From Pseudomonas aegrilactucae (GTDB lineage: Bacteria; Pseudomonadota; Gammaproteobacteria; Pseudomonadales; Pseudomonadaceae), in assembly GCF_019168305.1 (NCBI RefSeq), contig NZ_JAHTBI010000029.1, positions 1 through 38,324 on the forward strand: 38,324 nt of DNA. The letters are read 5' to 3'. Under the pieces are notes generated by a model, which was given only the letters and a program-made list of their open reading frames with translations, made no database searches and had not been told where the DNA came from. This document shows, piece by piece, positions 30,151 to 38,324 of this stretch (its first letter is position 1; every line of letters starts with the position of its first letter). The position numbers were made by a program, and so were the translations under genes.

Positions 30151-31417
30151 CGCCGAGACGGCCATGCCCAAAAACCACCCGCCGCTTGAAGAACTGCTGA
30201 TAGACGCCGAAGCCGATGATGCCCAGGTGCAGCAGCCGGTGCGGGTGAAGCGCCCGTGGCTGTTGCTGCTGGGGTTGGTGCTGGTGGCGCTGAATCTGCG
30301 TCCGGCGCTGTCGAGCATGGCGCCGTTGCTCGGCCAGGTTTCCGACAGCCTGGGGTTGAGCGCTTCGCAGGCGGGCTTGCTGACCACGTTGCCGGTGTTG
30401 TGCCTGGGCCTGTTCGCGCCGCTCGCACCGATCCTGGCGCGACGCTTTGGCAGCGAGCGGGTGGTGCTGGGGATACTGCTCACACTGGCGTGCGGCATTC
30501 TGCTGCGCAGCGCGCTGGGCACTGTCGGGCTGTTTGCCGGGAGCATTCTGGCCGGGGCCAGCATCGGCGTGATCGGCGTGCTGCTGCCAGGCATCGTCAA
30601 GCGCGACTTCCCCAGGCATGCCGGCGCACTCACGGGGGTGTACACCATGGCGCTGTGCCTCGGTGCAGCCCTGGCGGCCGGGGCCACTGTGCCGCTGAGC
30701 CAGCACTTTGACCAACGCTGGGCGCTGGGCCTGGGTTTCTGGTTGATTCCGGCAGTGGTGGCGGCGCTGTTCTGGCTGCCACAGGCCCGGCAAGGCCATG
30801 GCAAGCATGCGGTGGCGTACCGGGTGCGCGGCTTGTTGCGTGACCCGCTGGCCTGGCAGGTGACCCTGTACATGGGCCTGCAGTCTTCGCTGGCGTACAT
30901 CGTGTTCGGCTGGCTGCCGTCGATCCTGATCGGCCGTGGCCTGAGCCCGACCGAGGCCGGGCTGGTGCTGTCCGGCTCGGTGCTGGTGCAGTTGGCCAGC
31001 GCCTTGACCGCGCCGTGGCTGGCCACCCGTGGCAAGGACCAGCGGCTGGCCATCGTGCTGGTGATGATGCTCACCCTGGCGGGCCTGTTCGGCTGCCTGT
31101 ATGCCCCGCTGGGCGGCCTGTGGGGTTGGGCGGTGGTGCTGGGAATAGGGCAGGGGGGGACTTTCGCCCTGGCGCTGACCCTGATCGTGCTGCGCTCGAA
31201 GGACTCGCATGTCGCGGCGAACCTGTCGAGCATGGCCCAGGGCATCGGCTACACACTTGCCTCGATGGGGCCGTTCGCGGTGGGGCTGGTGCATGACGTG
31301 ACGGGTGGCTGGGGCGCGGTGGGCTGGATCTTTGCGGTGCTGGGAGCGGGTGCGATCGGTTTTGGCCTGAAGGCCGGGCGCGCGTTGCAGGTGGGCGTGG
31401 TCAGCGAACGGGTGTGA
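30140..31417 (+). CDS. MFS transporter, CynX/NimT family
   Basis: This is a 425-residue inner-membrane protein with about twelve hydrophobic segments. The CynX/NimT (cyanate or 2-nitroimidazole transporter) subfamily is recognised from VALNLRPALSSMAPLLGQVS and from HAGALTGVYTMALCLGAALA and GIGQGGTFALALTLIVLRSK. A roughly 40-residue acidic cytoplasmic N-terminus precedes the first helix. ATG 30140 overlaps the regulator gene and has AGGA at 30127-30130; ATG 30164 is an alternative. The substrate cannot be told from sequence; cyanase genes are absent here. A G7 run at 31153-31159 is in frame. Confidence 0.9.
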   Translation: MNPDAETAMPKNHPPLEELLIDAEADDAQVQQPVRVKRPWLLLLGLVLVALNLRPALSSMAPLLGQVSDSLGLSASQAGLLTTLPVLCLGLFAPLAPILARRFGSERVVLGILLTLACGILLRSALGTVGLFAGSILAGASIGVIGVLLPGIVKRDFPRHAGALTGVYTMALCLGAALAAGATVPLSQHFDQRWALGLGFWLIPAVVAALFWLPQARQGHGKHAVAYRVRGLLRDPLAWQVTLYMGLQSSLAYIVFGWLPSILIGRGLSPTEAGLVLSGSVLVQLASALTAPWLATRGKDQRLAIVLVMMLTLAGLFGCLYAPLGGLWGWAVVLGIGQGGTFALALTLIVLRSKDSHVAANLSSMAQGIGYTLASMGPFAVGLVHDVTGGWGAVGWIFAVLGAGAIGFGLKAGRALQVGVVSERV

Positions 31418-31431
31418 TTCGGCGGTGCGCC

Positions 31432-31514
31432 CTTCGCTGGCAAGCCAGCTCCCACAGGTACTTTGCCGCTCTTGAGCTCAGAGAGACCCTGTGGGAGCTG
31501 GCTTGCCAGCGAAG
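31432..31514. repeat. REPIN, GCTGGC type
   Basis: Inverted arms CTTCGCTGGCAAGCCAGCTC... at the left and its reverse complement at the right are separated by about 30 bases. The arms are the same as in the copy at 10181. It lies just after the transporter stop and may end its mRNA. Confidence 0.9.
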
Positions 31515-31616
31515 GCGGTAGTGCAGGCACCATCATTCGCGCGGCAAATGCCCATAGCTTTTTGCCACCGACCCGGACTATCGTTCGCCTCCGTTCCCTT
31601 GTAATGGACTGCGCCC

Positions 31617-32087
31617 ATGAGCGATGCCAACCATGCCCTGATCACCCGTTTCTACCTGGCTTTCCAGCAGCTGGACGCCGAAGCCATGGCCGCCTGCTAC
31701 AGCCCTGACGTGGTGTTCAGCGACCCGGCCTTCGGCACCTTGCATGGCAAGGATGCAGGTGACATGTGGCGCATGCTCGCCAGCCGCGCCAAGGACTTTT
31801 CCCTGACCTTCGACAACGTACGCGCCGACGAGCGTGGCGGCGGCGCGCACTGGGTGGCGACCTACCTGTTCAGCCAGACCGGCCGCGTGGTGGTCAACGA
31901 TATCCAGGCACGCTTCGTGATCCGCGACGGGCTGATCGTCGAACACCACGACCACTTCGACCTGTGGCGCTGGGCTCGCCAGGCGCTGGGCACCAAGGGG
32001 CTGTTGCTGGGCTGGACGCCGCTGGTGCAGGGTAAGGTCCGCGAACAGGCGGCCAAGGGCCTGCGAGCATTTCAGGCCGGGCGCTGA
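31617..32087 (+). CDS. NTF2-like (SnoaL-type) protein of unknown function
   Basis: This 156-residue protein has the cone-shaped NTF2-like fold. It begins with helices (ALITRFYLAFQQLDAEAMAA), then CYSPDVVFSDPAFGTLHGKD and a beta-sheet part with HWVATYLFSQTGRVVVNDIQ and FVIRDGLIVEHHDHFDLWRW. Family members bind or isomerise small molecules or act as scaffolds, and no catalytic set is clear here; the HHDHFD cluster may line the pocket. ATG 31617 is the first start. It lies between a REPIN and a GIY-YIG gene, and no operon partner suggests its role. Confidence 0.88.
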   Translation: MSDANHALITRFYLAFQQLDAEAMAACYSPDVVFSDPAFGTLHGKDAGDMWRMLASRAKDFSLTFDNVRADERGGGAHWVATYLFSQTGRVVVNDIQARFVIRDGLIVEHHDHFDLWRWARQALGTKGLLLGWTPLVQGKVREQAAKGLRAFQAGR

Positions 32088-32128
32088 GCGGGTAAGCTGT
32101 CGACTTCCCCCTTGTGCGCCGAACACCC

Positions 32129-32419
32129 GTGACTGAAGCCGCTGCCCTCAAACCCTGGTACGTCTATCTGGTACGCGCCGCCAATGGTTCGCTCTACTGC
32201 GGTATCAGCGACAACCCCGAACGCCGCTTCAGCGCGCATCAGAAGGGCCGTGGTGCGCGTTATTTCAGCACCAGCCCGGCGGTGGCGCTGGTGTACGTCG
32301 AGGCCTGGCCGGACAAGGCCCAGGCGCTGCGCCAGGAGCGCCTGGTGAAGAAGCTGCGCAAGTCGGCCAAGGAGGCGCTGGTGGCCTCCTGGGCGGGGCT
32401 CAGTCCTTGCGACGCTTGA
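32129..32419 (+). CDS. GIY-YIG domain protein (YhbQ type)
   Basis: This is a 96-residue stand-alone GIY-YIG nuclease-fold protein of the UPF0213/YhbQ group. The motif is [20 protein letters not shown] (the GIY and YIG equivalents), followed by an Arg ([18 protein letters not shown]) and a conserved Glu region. YhbQ-type proteins are thought to be small structure-selective nucleases, but function is poorly known. The start is uncertain: GTG 32129 matches the typical N-terminus length, while GTG 32114 would add five residues. The 3' end overlaps the convergent yejK by 20 bases. Confidence 0.88.
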   Translation: MTEAAALKPWYVYLVRAANGSLYCGISDNPERRFSAHQKGRGARYFSTSPAVALVYVEAWPDKAQALRQERLVKKLRKSAKEALVASWAGLSPCDA

Positions 32420-33407
32420 GCTGATCGGTGAGCTGGGTAGGCAGGCCCTTGATGATCAGGGTGCCGGCCTCCTCGTCGTACTCGATCTTGGAACCGAGCA
32501 AATGCGCCTCGAAACTGATCGACAGGCCTTCGGCGCGGCCGGTGAAGCGGCGGAACTGGCTCAGGGTGCGCTTGTCGGCCGGGATCTCCGGCGACAGCCC
32601 GTAGTCCTTGTTGCGGATGTGGTCGTAGAAGGCCCGCGGGCGGTCCTCGTCGATCAGCCCCGAGAGCTCGGTCAGGGTCACAGGCTCGCCGGCCTTGGTC
32701 TGGCTGGTGGCATAGTCGACCAGGGTCTGGGTCTTCTCGCGTGCAGCCTCTTCGGGCAGGTCCTCGCTTTCGACGAAGTCGCTGAAGGCCTTGAGCAGGG
32801 TGCGGGTCTCGCCCGGGCCGTCGACACCTTCCTGGCAGCCGATGAAGTCGCGGAAGTACTCCGAGACCTTCTTGCCGTTCTTGCCCTTGATGAACGAGAT
32901 GTACTGCTTGGACTGCTTGTTGTTCTGCCACTCGGAAATGTTGATGCGCGCGGCCAGGTGCAACTGGCCCAGGTCAAGGTGGCGCGAGGGGGTCACGTCC
33001 AGTTCGGCGTTCACCGCCACGCCTTCGCTGTGGTGCAGCAGGGCGATGGCCAGGTAGTCGGTCATGCCTTGCTGGTAGTGGGCGAACAGGATGTGGCCGC
33101 CGGTGGAGAGGTTGGACTCCTCCATCAGCTTCTGCAGGTGTTCGACTGCCACCCGGCTGAAGTCGGTGAAGGTCTTGCCGTCCTCCAGGTACTCCTTGAG
33201 CCAGCCGCTGAACGGATGGGCCCCGGACTCGGCGTGGAAGAAACCCCAGGCCTTGCCCTGTTTGGCGTTATAGCTGTCGTTGAGGTCGGCCAGCAGGTTC
33301 TCGATGGCCGTCGACTCGGCAAGCTCGGAGTCGCGGGCATGCAGTACTGCGGGGCTGCCATCGGGTTTCTTGTCGATCAGGTGGACGATGCAATGACGGA
33401 TCGGCAT
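32400..33407 (-). CDS. yejK: Nucleoid-associated protein YejK/NdpA
   Basis: This 335-residue protein of the NdpA (37-kDa nucleoid-associated protein) family is found with the nucleoid in E. coli and can affect topoisomerase activity. The N-terminus is [20 protein letters not shown]. Recognisable parts include HFAHYQQG-like [20 protein letters not shown] and [20 protein letters not shown], with a basic C-terminus (LKRRKD). It is divergent from the HU gene across a 407-base gap, an apt pairing of two nucleoid proteins. The end overlaps the GIY-YIG gene on the other strand. Confidence 0.95.
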   Translation of the reverse strand: MPIRHCIVHLIDKKPDGSPAVLHARDSELAESTAIENLLADLNDSYNAKQGKAWGFFHAESGAHPFSGWLKEYLEDGKTFTDFSRVAVEHLQKLMEESNLSTGGHILFAHYQQGMTDYLAIALLHHSEGVAVNAELDVTPSRHLDLGQLHLAARINISEWQNNKQSKQYISFIKGKNGKKVSEYFRDFIGCQEGVDGPGETRTLLKAFSDFVESEDLPEEAAREKTQTLVDYATSQTKAGEPVTLTELSGLIDEDRPRAFYDHIRNKDYGLSPEIPADKRTLSQFRRFTGRAEGLSISFEAHLLGSKIEYDEEAGTLIIKGLPTQLTDQLKRRKD

Positions 33408-33814
33408 GGGATTCTCGGCTGAAAATAGGGCGCGACGGGCGGCGCTGCAAAGCGGTCAAGTGTAACCCAGCCGGGGCCTTGCGCAGCGCGTGGATGTGTA
33501 GGGAGGCAAGGCTTGTATGTTTTTTGTTCGATTTTTTGCGGTTTTTGCTGCAAACCCCCGAAAAACCTGAACATTTGGCCTGTGGGAGGCGGATATTTAT
33601 CGCTTCGTGTGGTAGTTTTGCCCGGTCTTGCGCCCCGTGTGTGGCGCATTGCTGGCAGACCGCTGATGTCACGTCGAACCAAACGCATTTTTGTGTATCT
33701 ACATACGCGATTGGCAATGGATGTACCCGGACCGCCGAAGACTCGCGGGTCTGGGCCGATGGCTGACGCAGCACTCTGCAAACCAACTGAATTTGATAGG
33801 GAAGGAACACCACC
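33408..33814. promoter_or_regulatory. 407-base divergent promoter region of yejK and hupN
   Basis: No convincing gene lies here. The region is AT-richer than its surroundings. Three T-tracts start at 33518, 33530 and 33540 (T6, T6, T5) and an A5 follows at 33559, spaced about one helical turn apart, suggesting bent DNA. A sigma-54-like element (TGGCGCA-N4-TGGCA, 33642-33657) has one mismatch. The strong ribosome site GGAAGGA precedes the HU start. Plus-strand frames here (33479-33766, 33513-33824) look spurious. Confidence 0.5.
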
Positions 33815-34096
33815 ATGGCATTGACCAAAGACCAACTGATCGCCGATATCGCTGAAGCTATCGACGCGCCGAAAACCACCGCGCGTAACGCTCTGGAGCA
33901 ACTGGGTCAGATCGTTGCTGATCAACTGGAAAATGGCAGCGAAATCACCCTGCCGGGCATCGGCAAACTGAAAATCACCGAGCGTCCTGCCCGTACCGGC
34001 CGCAACCCTTCGACTGGCGCTGCCATCGAAATCGCTGCCAAGAAAGTCGTCAAGTTCGTTCCAGCCAAAGTGCTGACCGACGCTGTAAACAAGTAA
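33815..34096 (+). CDS. hupN: HU-family DNA-binding protein HupN
   Basis: This is a 93-residue histone-like protein of the HU/IHF family that bends and compacts DNA. It starts [20 protein letters not shown] and has the beta-arm [14 protein letters not shown] (RNP motif, whose Pro intercalates into DNA) followed by a lysine-rich end, [19 protein letters not shown]. putida has three HU genes, hupA, hupB and hupN; the position beside yejK and rlmF fits hupN. Codon use is unusually tuned toward highly expressed genes. It is monocistronic, with a strong ribosome site and its own terminator. Confidence 0.95.
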   Translation: MALTKDQLIADIAEAIDAPKTTARNALEQLGQIVADQLENGSEITLPGIGKLKITERPARTGRNPSTGAAIEIAAKKVVKFVPAKVLTDAVNK

Positions 34097-34115
34097 TTGT
34101 AAACAGCTTCTGAAG

Positions 34116-34149
34116 ACCGCGTCCGGTGCGAGCCAGGCGCGGTTTTTTT
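34116..34149 (+). terminator. Rho-independent terminator of hupN
   Basis: ACCGCG at 34116-34121 pairs with CGCGGT at 34138-34143 around a 16-base loop, followed by seven T at 34143-34149. It lies 20 bases past the hupN stop. Confidence 0.85.
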
Positions 34150-34158
34150 GTGGCTGCC

Positions 34159-34230
34159 CTTCGCTGGCAAGCCAGCTCCCACAGTGTTCAGCGGCGTGCA
34201 CAAACCTGTGGAGCTGGCTTGCCAGCGAAG
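34159..34230. repeat. REPIN, GCTGGC type, right arm one base short
   Basis: The arms match the copies at 10181 and 31432, but the right arm reads TGTGGAGC where the others read TGTGGGAGC. It sits between the hupN terminator and the end of rlmF. Confidence 0.88.
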
Positions 34231-34239
34231 CTTTTGGCT

Positions 34240-35194
34240 TTACTTCGTCCAGCGCAGCTGGCGCCACGCCGCGCGCGCTTGGGGGGGGCTGGAAGGTCCA
34301 TGCCACCAGCCGGCTCTGCTTTTGCCCCTGGCCCATCTCCAGCACGCGGTGCTCGACCACGCCGGCCTTTTTCAGCGCCGCCTCGATACCCGGCAGGTTC
34401 GACGCCTTGGACACCAGGCTGCTGAACCACAGCACCTGCTTGCCCAGTGCTGCGCTTTCGCTCACCAGTTGGCTGACAAAGCGTATTTCGCCGCCTTCGC
34501 ACCACAGCTCGTTGTTCTGCCCGCCAAAGTTCAGCACCGGCAGCTTGCGCTTGGGGTCGGCCTTGCCCAGGGCGCGCCATTTGCGCTGGCTGCCGCGCGT
34601 GGCTTCATCGCGCGAGGCATGGAAGGGCGGGTTGCACAGGGTGACGTCGAAGCGCTCGTCGTCCTTGAGCAGGCCTGTGAGAATCTTTCGCACATTGCCC
34701 TGATGGCGCAGGCTGATGGCCTTGCCCAGGCCGTTGGCCTGCACGATGGCCTTGGCGGCGCCCAGCGCTACCGGGTCGATGTCCGAGCCCAGGAAGCGCC
34801 AGCGGTAGTCGCTGTGGCCCAGCAGCGGGTAGATGCAATTGGCACCCACGCCGATGTCCAGTACCTGCACCATCGCGCCTTGCGGGATCTCGCCGCCGTT
34901 GTCCTCGGCCAGCAGGTCGGCCAGGCCATGCAGGTAGTCCGCACGCCCGGGTATGGGCGGGCACAGGTAGTCGGCCGGGATGTCCCAGTGCTGGATGCCG
35001 TATTGCGCCTTGAGCAGGGCACGGTTGAACACGCGCACGGCCTCTGGGTCGGCGAAGTCGATGCTCGGCTTGCCGTGGGGGTTGGTGATCATGAAACGGC
35101 CCAGTTCCGGGCTGCTCTTGATCAACTGGGGGAAGTCGTAGCGCCCCTGGTGGCGGTTGCGCGGGTGCAGGGTCGGTTTGCTCGGTGTGGTCAT
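34240..35194 (-). CDS. rlmF: 23S rRNA (adenine1618-N6)-methyltransferase RlmF, frameshifted near its end
   Basis: RlmF methylates A1618 of 23S rRNA using S-adenosylmethionine. The SAM motif [15 protein letters not shown] starts at residue 112 and the catalytic NPPF is at 188-191 ([11 protein letters not shown]). The start is ATG 35194 ([20 protein letters not shown]). As given, eight G at 34281-34288 throw the last codons into a frame that stays open for a further 0.9 kb, through and beyond hupN, giving a false 650-residue product. With seven G the end becomes ...[19 protein letters not shown] and stops at 34240-34242, for 317 residues in all. The basic Trp-rich tail is what the family shows. 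I annotate that end. Confidence 0.92.
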
Positions 35195-35213
35195 GTTTAT
35201 GTCCGGTGAAAAG

Positions 35214-35285
35214 CATCGCGGGTCAAGCCCGCTCCCACAGAGCTGCATGCACAGTTCCTTGTGGGAGCGGGCTTGACCCGCGATG
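35214..35285. repeat. REPIN, GCGGGTC variant
   Basis: The left arm CATCGCGGGTCAAGCCCGCT... from 35214 and its reverse complement ending at 35285 share the GTGGGAGC core with the other copies but have a different inner palindrome (GCGGG-TCAA-GCCCGC type). It lies between the valS stop and the rlmF start. Confidence 0.88.
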
Positions 35286-35306
35286 GCGTCGCTGTGATCA
35301 GCGTTG

Positions 35307-38153
35307 TTACAGGGCAGCGATCCGCGCATGCTGCTCGGTGAAGTTGGCCAGGGCCTGTTCGGCCTCGGCCAGCTTGGCGCGCTCCTTGTCGATCACCGCA
35401 GGCGGTGCCTTGTCGACGAAGGCAGGGTTGGACAGCTTGCCACCCACCCGCTGCACTTCGCCTTGCAGGCGCTGGATTTCCTTGTTCAGGCGGGCCAGCT
35501 CAGCGTCCTTGTCGATCAACCCGGCCATCGGTACCAGCACCTGCAGGTCACCGACCAGGGCGGTGGCGCTCAGCGGCGCCTCGTCCTGCTCGCCGAGCAC
35601 GGTGAAGGCCTCGATTTTGGCCAGCTTCTTGAGCAGCGCCTCGTTTTCCTGCAGACGACGCACGTCTTCGGCGCTGGCGTTCTTCAGGAACAGCTGCAGC
35701 GGTTTGCCAGGGCCGATGTTCATCTCGCCACGGATGTTGCGCACCCCCAGCATCAGTTCCTTGAGCCACTCGATATCGCCTTCGGCAGCGGCATCGATGC
35801 GGCTTTCGTTGGCCACCGGCCACGGCTGCAGCATGATGGTCTTGCCGTCGATGCCGGCCAGTGGCGCCAGGCGCTGCCAGATTTCTTCGGTGATGAACGG
35901 CATGAACGGATGCGCCAGGCGCAGTGCCACTTCCAGTACGCGCACCAGGGTGCGGCGGGTGCCGCGCTGGCGCTCGATCGGTGCGTTCTCGTCCCACAGC
36001 ACGGGCTTGGACAGCTCCAGGTACCAGTCGCAGTACTGGTTCCAGATGAACTCGTACAGCGCCTGGGCGGCCAGGTCGAAACGGAACTGCTCGAGCTGGC
36101 GGGTCACTTCGGCTTCGGTGCGCTGCAACTGCGAGATGATCCAGCGGTCGGCCAGCGACAGCTCGACGGCCTCGCCGTTCTGGCCGCAGTCCTCGCCCTT
36201 GTCCAGCACGTAGCGCGCCGCGTTCCAGATCTTGTTGCAGAAGTTGCGATAGCCTTCGACGCGGCCCATGTCGAACTTGATGTCACGCCCGGTGGACGCC
36301 AGTGAGCAGAAGGTGAAGCGCAGGGCATCGGTGCCGTAGCTGGCGATGCCCTCGGGGAACTCGGCCTTGGTCTGCTTGGCGATCTTGTCGGCCAGCTTGG
36401 GTTGCATCAGACCGTTGGTGCGTTTTTCCAGCAGCGCGTCCAGGGTGATGCCGTCGACGATGTCCAGCGGGTCGAGCACGTTGCCCTTGGACTTGGACAT
36501 CTTCTGGCCCTGGCCATCACGCACCAGGCCGTGCACGTACACGGTCTTGAACGGTACCTGCGGGGTGCCGTCCTCGTTCTTCACCAGGTGCATCGTCAGC
36601 ATGATCATCCGGGCAACCCAGAAGAAGATGATGTCGAAACCGGTGACCAGCACGTCGGTGGAGTGGAAGGTCTTGAGGAACTCGGTCTGCTGCGGCCAGC
36701 CCAGGGTCGAGAAGGTCCACAGGCCCGAGCTGAACCAGGTGTCGAGCACGTCGTTGTCCTGGTTCAGGACCACGTCGGCGCCCAGCTTGTGCTTGCTGCG
36801 CACTTCTTCTTCGCTGCGGCCTACATAGACCTTGCCCGACTCGTCGTACCAGGCCGGAATGCGGTGGCCCCACCACAGCTGGCGGCTGATGCACCAGTCC
36901 TGGATGTCGCGCATCCAGGAGAAGTACATGTTCTCGTACTGCTTGGGCACGAACTGGATGCGGCCATCTTCGACAGCAGCGATCGCAGGCTCTGCCAGCG
37001 GCTTGGTCGACACGTACCACTGGTCGGTCAGCCACGGCTCGATGACGGTGCCGGAACGGTCGCCCTTGGGCACCTTCAGGGCGTGGTCGTCGACGCTGAC
37101 CAGCAGGCCGGCGGCGTCCAGGTCGGCAACGATCTGCTTGCGTGCGACGAAGCGGTCCAGGCCGGCATAGGCGGCTGGCAGGCTGGCGTCCAGGCTTTCA
37201 TTCAGGCTGCCGTCGAGGTTGAATACCTGGGCTGCCGGCAGCACCGTGGCGTTCTTGTCGAAGATGTTCAGCAGTGGCAGGTTGTGGCGCTTGCCGACTT
37301 CATAGTCGTTGAAGTCGTGGGCCGGGGTGATCTTCACGCAACCGGTGCCGAACTCGGGGTCGCAGTAGTCGTCGGCGATGATCGGGATCAGGCGCCCGAC
37401 CAGGGGCAGCTTGACGAACTTGCCGATCAGCGCCTGGTAGCGCTCGTCGTTCGGGTTGACGGCCACGGCAGCGTCGCCGAGCAGGGTTTCAGGGCGCGTG
37501 GTAGCGACCACCAGGTAGTCGTTGCCTTCAGCGGTGGTGGCGCCGTCGGCCAGTGGATAGCGCAGGTTCCACAGATGGCCCTTCTCGTCGTGGTTTTCCA
37601 CTTCGAGGTCGGAGATCGCCGTGTGCAGCTTGGTGTCCCAGTTGACCAGACGCTTGCCGCGGTAGATCAGGCCGTCTTCGTGCAGGCGCACGAAGGCTTC
37701 CTTGACTGCCTCGGACAGGCCGTCGTCCATGGTGAAGCGCTCGCGGCTCCAGTCTACCGAGGAGCCCAGGCGGCGGATCTGACGGCTGATATTGCCGCCG
37801 GACTGATCCTTCCATTCCCAGACCTTTTCCAGGAACTTGTCGCGGCCCAGGTCGTGACGGCTTTGGCCCTTGGCTTCGAGTTGGCGTTCTACCAGCATCT
37901 GGGTGGCGATGCCGGCGTGGTCGGTGCCTGGTTGCCACAGGGTGTTGCGCCCTTGCATGCGACGGAAACGGATCAGGGCGTCCATGATCGCGTTGTTGAA
38001 GCCGTGGCCCATGTGCAGGCTGCCGGTGACGTTCGGCGGCGGGATCATGATGGTGTACGAATCGCCCGCGCCTTGCGGGGCGAAATAATTCTCGGACTCC
38101 CAGGTGTTGTACCAGGAAGTTTCAATGGCGTGCGGCTGGTAGGTCTTATCCAT
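35307..38153 (-). CDS. valS: Valyl-tRNA synthetase
   Basis: ValRS charges tRNA-Val in the cytoplasm and edits misactivated threonine. The 948-residue class I enzyme has the HIGH-type motif [13 protein letters not shown] near residue 45 and the KMSKS loop [10 protein letters not shown] in the second half. A CP1 editing insertion lies between ([30 protein letters not shown]). At the C-terminus a coiled-coil arm ([20 protein letters not shown] ... [20 protein letters not shown]) contacts the tRNA. ATG 38153 gives the standard [15 protein letters not shown] start; further upstream codons in frame are non-coding. It is followed by a REPIN and rlmF on the same strand. Confidence 0.98.
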   Translation of the reverse strand: MDKTYQPHAIETSWYNTWESENYFAPQGAGDSYTIMIPPPNVTGSLHMGHGFNNAIMDALIRFRRMQGRNTLWQPGTDHAGIATQMLVERQLEAKGQSRHDLGRDKFLEKVWEWKDQSGGNISRQIRRLGSSVDWSRERFTMDDGLSEAVKEAFVRLHEDGLIYRGKRLVNWDTKLHTAISDLEVENHDEKGHLWNLRYPLADGATTAEGNDYLVVATTRPETLLGDAAVAVNPNDERYQALIGKFVKLPLVGRLIPIIADDYCDPEFGTGCVKITPAHDFNDYEVGKRHNLPLLNIFDKNATVLPAAQVFNLDGSLNESLDASLPAAYAGLDRFVARKQIVADLDAAGLLVSVDDHALKVPKGDRSGTVIEPWLTDQWYVSTKPLAEPAIAAVEDGRIQFVPKQYENMYFSWMRDIQDWCISRQLWWGHRIPAWYDESGKVYVGRSEEEVRSKHKLGADVVLNQDNDVLDTWFSSGLWTFSTLGWPQQTEFLKTFHSTDVLVTGFDIIFFWVARMIMLTMHLVKNEDGTPQVPFKTVYVHGLVRDGQGQKMSKSKGNVLDPLDIVDGITLDALLEKRTNGLMQPKLADKIAKQTKAEFPEGIASYGTDALRFTFCSLASTGRDIKFDMGRVEGYRNFCNKIWNAARYVLDKGEDCGQNGEAVELSLADRWIISQLQRTEAEVTRQLEQFRFDLAAQALYEFIWNQYCDWYLELSKPVLWDENAPIERQRGTRRTLVRVLEVALRLAHPFMPFITEEIWQRLAPLAGIDGKTIMLQPWPVANESRIDAAAEGDIEWLKELMLGVRNIRGEMNIGPGKPLQLFLKNASAEDVRRLQENEALLKKLAKIEAFTVLGEQDEAPLSATALVGDLQVLVPMAGLIDKDAELARLNKEIQRLQGEVQRVGGKLSNPAFVDKAPPAVIDKERAKLAEAEQALANFTEQHARIAAL

Positions 38154-38263
38154 GCGCGGCGGGACCCTATGGCATTTATTCAGGAAAGCCGAGAAGTATA
38201 GCGGGGATAAGGGCCGGGGCGTAGCGCGAGGTGCGGATGTAGGGCAAAAAACTGTGGGGGATT

Positions 38264-38324
38264 CTTCGCTGGCAAGCCAGATCCCACAGGGTTTTGCAGG
38301 CACCGCTGGACCCTGTGGGAGCTG
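38264..38324. repeat. REPIN, GCTGGC type, cut by the window end
   Basis: The left arm CTTCGCTGGCAAGCCAGATC starts at 38264 and the first part of the inverted right arm (TGTGGGAGCTG) reaches the last base. It lies about 110 bases upstream of valS. A TATACT -10-like box on the minus strand (38195-38200) lies between it and valS. Confidence 0.85.

Noticed and set aside
33479..33824. Two Cys-rich frames of about 100 residues before hupN
   Set aside because: They lack ribosome sites and conserved features, and one overlaps the hupN start and its ribosome site.
33377..34239. Extension of RlmF to 650 residues
   Set aside because: It arises from the G8 frameshift and runs antisense through hupN; the family ends at about 317 residues.
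36402..38201. A 599-residue open frame antisense to valS
   Set aside because: It is the complement of conserved valS codons, with no domain and no ribosome site.

Overview
The window is GC-rich, densely coded chromosomal DNA from a Pseudomonas, most likely of the putida group. Three things point there: the gene order (maf-rng-yhdP, fagA-fumC-orfX-sodA, rpoN with PTS-Ntr genes, lpt/kds divergent from mla, murA-hisG-hisD-hisC, yejK-hupN-rlmF-valS), a HU protein of the HupN type, and REPIN repeats built on GTGGGAGCTGGC or GTGGGAGCGGGC. It is a core housekeeping region. I see no prophage, insertion sequence, CRISPR array, tRNA, rRNA or obvious island.

Layout. 1-5845: end of maf, RNase G and the giant AsmA-like envelope protein YhdP. 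5849-10168: a nitrilase-family hydrolase and the TldD/PmbA protease pair, with darP convergent between them. 10333-14160: a Fur-box operon fagA-fumC-orfX-sodA, a known iron-sparing unit with iron-independent fumarase and Mn-superoxide dismutase, followed by a ZIP metal transporter. 14176-21187 (minus strand): kdsD, kdsC, lptC, lptA, lptB, rpoN, hpf, ptsN, rapZ, ptsO, that is Kdo synthesis, LPS transport, sigma-54 and the nitrogen PTS. 21444-24476: the mlaFEDCB phospholipid transport operon, divergent from kdsD. 24592-29382: ibaG, murA, hisG, hisD, hisC. 29503-32419: a GntR/FCD regulator with a CynX-type transporter, an NTF2-like protein and a GIY-YIG protein. 32400-38153: yejK, hupN, rlmF and valS.

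The most striking feature is four reading-frame anomalies in otherwise well-preserved core genes. yhdP (G7 at 5108-5114), the nitrilase end (T8 at 6662-6669) and rlmF (G8 at 34281-34288) each behave as if one base too many sits in a homopolymer. kdsD is one base short near 20782-20786. Single-base corrections restore normal lengths of 1271, 285, 317 and 324 residues. One of these changes fuses the nitrilase in frame to TldD, and another extends RlmF to 650 residues. The simplest reading is homopolymer error in the assembly; real mutation or slippage is the alternative. I found no convincing undescribed system. The less-explained items are FagA and OrfX, a possible leader ORF before mlaF, phased T-tracts before hupN, and the REPINs bracketing rlmF and valS.
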